Made by a program: the position numbers and the translations under genes. From contig WTFV01000068.1 of assembly GCA_011523845.1 (NCBI GenBank), positions 1-42,012 of the forward strand: a stretch of DNA of 42,012 bases, read 5' to 3'. Below the pieces are notes generated by a model. It was not told the origin of the DNA and did not search any database. It saw nothing but the letters and a program-made list of their open reading frames with translations. This document shows positions 41,349 through 42,012 of the stretch, piece after piece. Origin of the DNA: Acidobacteriota bacterium. Its GTDB lineage: Bacteria; Acidobacteriota; Vicinamibacteria; Vicinamibacterales; UBA8438. Position 1 is the first letter of the stretch; each line of letters starts with the position of its first letter.

Positions 41349-42012
41349 GTGCTGAACACGCTCAGCGGACTCTATGCCCGCGCGGCCGCATGGCGCCGGC
41401 AGTGGTACGAGCGACGTCCGCCGGTGCGGCGCCGGTTGTCGCGCCCGGTAGTGAGTGTCGGCGCGCTGGCTGCCGGCGGCAGCGGCAAGACGCCGGTGGC
41501 GGCCCTGGTCGCCGAGTTGCTGCGCGACGCGGGAGAGCGCCCGGCCGTGCTCAGCCGCGGCTACGGGCGGCGGGTGCGAATGCGCGGCCCCCTCGTCGTG
41601 CGCGACCCGGGCGGGACGCGTGCGGAGGTCGACGCGGCGGGGGACGAGCCGCGCCTGCTGGCCGAGCGCCTCCACGGCGTGTCGGTCGTCGTCTGCGCCG
41701 ACCGCTACCGGGCCGGCCGTGTTGCCGAGACGCGGCTCGGCGCCACCGTGCACGTGCTCGACGACGGCTTCCAGCACCTGCAGTTGGCCCGCGACGTCGA
41801 CCTCGTGCTCCTGCGGCCCGACGACCTGGAGCAGCCGACGTTCCCCGGCGGCCGCCTGCGCGAGCGGCCCGAGACGGCCCGGCTGGCGGACGCCCTCATC
41901 GTCGACAGGGCCGGCGCGGACGGCGCCGACAGGGTCGGCGATCGTTTCGGCGTGGCGGCGCGATTCGCGCTGCGCCGTTCGCTTGGCGTTCCCCGGCCGG
42001 TAACCGGCTCGC
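41349..42012 (+). CDS. lpxK: Tetraacyldisaccharide 4'-kinase, 5' part
   Basis: The first 221 residues are visible; the gene runs off the window. Start is GTG at 41349 with GGGAAGG at 41335-41341. The Walker A region VGALAAGGSGKTP (37-49) and LDDGFQHLQLARDVD (DDGFQH at 137-142) are diagnostic for LpxK, which phosphorylates the lipid A precursor at the 4' position. The family is about 330 residues, so roughly a third is missing. Confidence 0.93.
   Translation, partial: MLNTLSGLYARAAAWRRQWYERRPPVRRRLSRPVVSVGALAAGGSGKTPVAALVAELLRDAGERPAVLSRGYGRRVRMRGPLVVRDPGGTRAEVDAAGDEPRLLAERLHGVSVVVCADRYRAGRVAETRLGATVHVLDDGFQHLQLARDVDLVLLRPDDLEQPTFPGGRLRERPETARLADALIVDRAGADGADRVGDRFGVAARFALRRSLGVPRPVTGS

Overview
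The window is about 70% GC and tightly packed, with short leaders and many overlapping stop/start codons. Lipid A and Kdo genes (waaA, lpxK) and lipoprotein and secretion signals point to a Gram-negative didermic bacterium. The gene families (paired M16 proteases, an M1-type protease with a long N-terminal region, secreted amidohydrolases, CaiB/MmgE/MaoC/CitE acyl-CoA genes) look most like an Acidobacteriota genome, perhaps Vicinamibacteria. That placement is inference from gene content; no rRNA is present.

Layout. 1-6.3 kb: a large membrane protein with a bactofilin-like repeat region, a secreted protein facing it, a YjbQ-type protein, an M16 protease pair (one active subunit, one without the zinc site) and a small membrane protein. 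6.4-11.6 kb: an ABHD18-like hydrolase, a rhodanese, then a minus-strand run of SRPBCC protein, FAD oxidoreductase and amidase. 11.8-16.5 kb: a probable defence region. A Dam-type methylase and a small PD-(D/E)XK nuclease are joined without spacing to a NamZ-like muramidase. Facing away from them is an unrecognised three-gene unit ending in a HEPN-like protein. 16.6-27.7 kb: acyl-CoA genes in two arms, acyl-CoA dehydrogenase + CaiB on plus and MaoC + amidohydrolase + MmgE/PrpD + CitE on minus. Between the arms lie a small coiled-coil membrane protein, a glycosyltransferase and a methyltransferase. Upstream of maoC are a HigBA-type module with a frameshifted toxin and a 216-bp fossil stitched in frame from pieces of the dehydrogenase and CaiB genes. 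27.7-34.6 kb: a poorly coding stretch, a radical SAM protein with an unusual cysteine spacing, an M1-type protease, a second coiled-coil gene, a 166-bp inverted-repeat element and a P-loop kinase/Nudix fusion. 34.7-39.1 kb: gap-pgk-tpiA and secG-tRNA-Leu on minus, separated by a Phd/PIN toxin-antitoxin pair on plus. 39.5-42 kb: waaA and the start of lpxK, separated by a third coiled-coil gene.

How it fits together. The acyl-CoA set (CoA transferase, dehydrogenase, MaoC hydratase, CitE lyase, MmgE/PrpD) fits breakdown of a C5 dicarboxylic acid through mesaconyl-, itaconyl- or citramalyl-CoA-type intermediates; the substrate cannot be read from the sequence. The fossil suggests the dehydrogenase and CaiB genes once stood directly upstream of maoC. 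Several intergenic spaces hold members of a dispersed non-coding repeat family whose edge coincides with the stop codon of the adjoining gene. Small accessory genes have settled at seams of conserved gene orders (waaA/lpxK, tpiA/secG, beside tRNA-Leu).
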